From positions 22,479 to 41,634 of the forward strand of contig LSSN01000085.1 in assembly GCA_001970855.1 (NCBI GenBank): a stretch of DNA of 19,156 nt, read 5' to 3'. The stretch comes from Smittium culicis (taxonomy: Eukaryota; Kickxellomycota; Harpellomycetes; Harpellales; Legeriomycetaceae). Positions within the stretch are counted from its first letter, which is position 1; each line of letters opens with the position of its first letter. The notes under the pieces were generated by a model. The model was not told the origin of the DNA and did no database searches. It saw only the letters and a list, made by a program, of their open reading frames with translations. The position numbers were made by a program, and so were the translations under genes. Of this stretch, positions 18,961 through 19,156 are shown piece by piece.

Positions 18961-19156
<196 letters not shown>

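Overview
The window is nuclear DNA of a eukaryote, most likely an early-diverging fungus or close relative. All three recognisable genes are conserved eukaryotic genes split by short GT-AG introns of 77-290 bp. One is a mitochondrial-type kinase whose nucleotide-binding box reads DEGGG, the form I recall from fungal PDKs. The lineage is an inference. Genes have moderate GC, while the rest is very AT-rich. The window begins in a 16-base G run and ends inside a long (AAT)n array, so it is probably one whole contig broken at simple repeats.

The left half (1-10125) holds the genes. CDC45 (47-3192, minus, seven exons, 786 aa) encodes the replicative helicase cofactor. Across a 2.5 kb divergent spacer lies a pyruvate dehydrogenase kinase-type gene (5660-7239, plus, two exons, 483 aa). 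Convergent to it is TAD3/ADAT3 (8364-10125, minus, at least four exons, about 407 aa), the non-catalytic subunit of the tRNA wobble adenosine deaminase. They serve replication, mitochondrial carbon flux and tRNA modification. I see no operon or functional cluster. Exon joins were worked out by hand from splice sites, frame and family similarity.

The right half (about 10.1-19.2 kb) looks like a transposon graveyard. It contains a broken DD34E Tc1/mariner-IS630-type transposase (17447-18361), a candidate pogo/Tigger-like terminus (11196-11260), a MITE-like inverted repeat (14664-14819) and several multiply broken reading frames on both strands. Two GC-richer islands (about 11480-11990 and 12960-13400) stand out. 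The second carries a short ORF that looks secreted. A motif in the first island recurs in opposite orientation near 8.07 kb, suggesting a dispersed repeat.

I found no tRNA, rRNA, CRISPR or operon-like system and no strong case for a new biological system. The best leads are the secreted-type ORF in its GC-rich island, the frameshifted ORF pair at 10.6-10.9 kb, and the repeat and transposon fossils.
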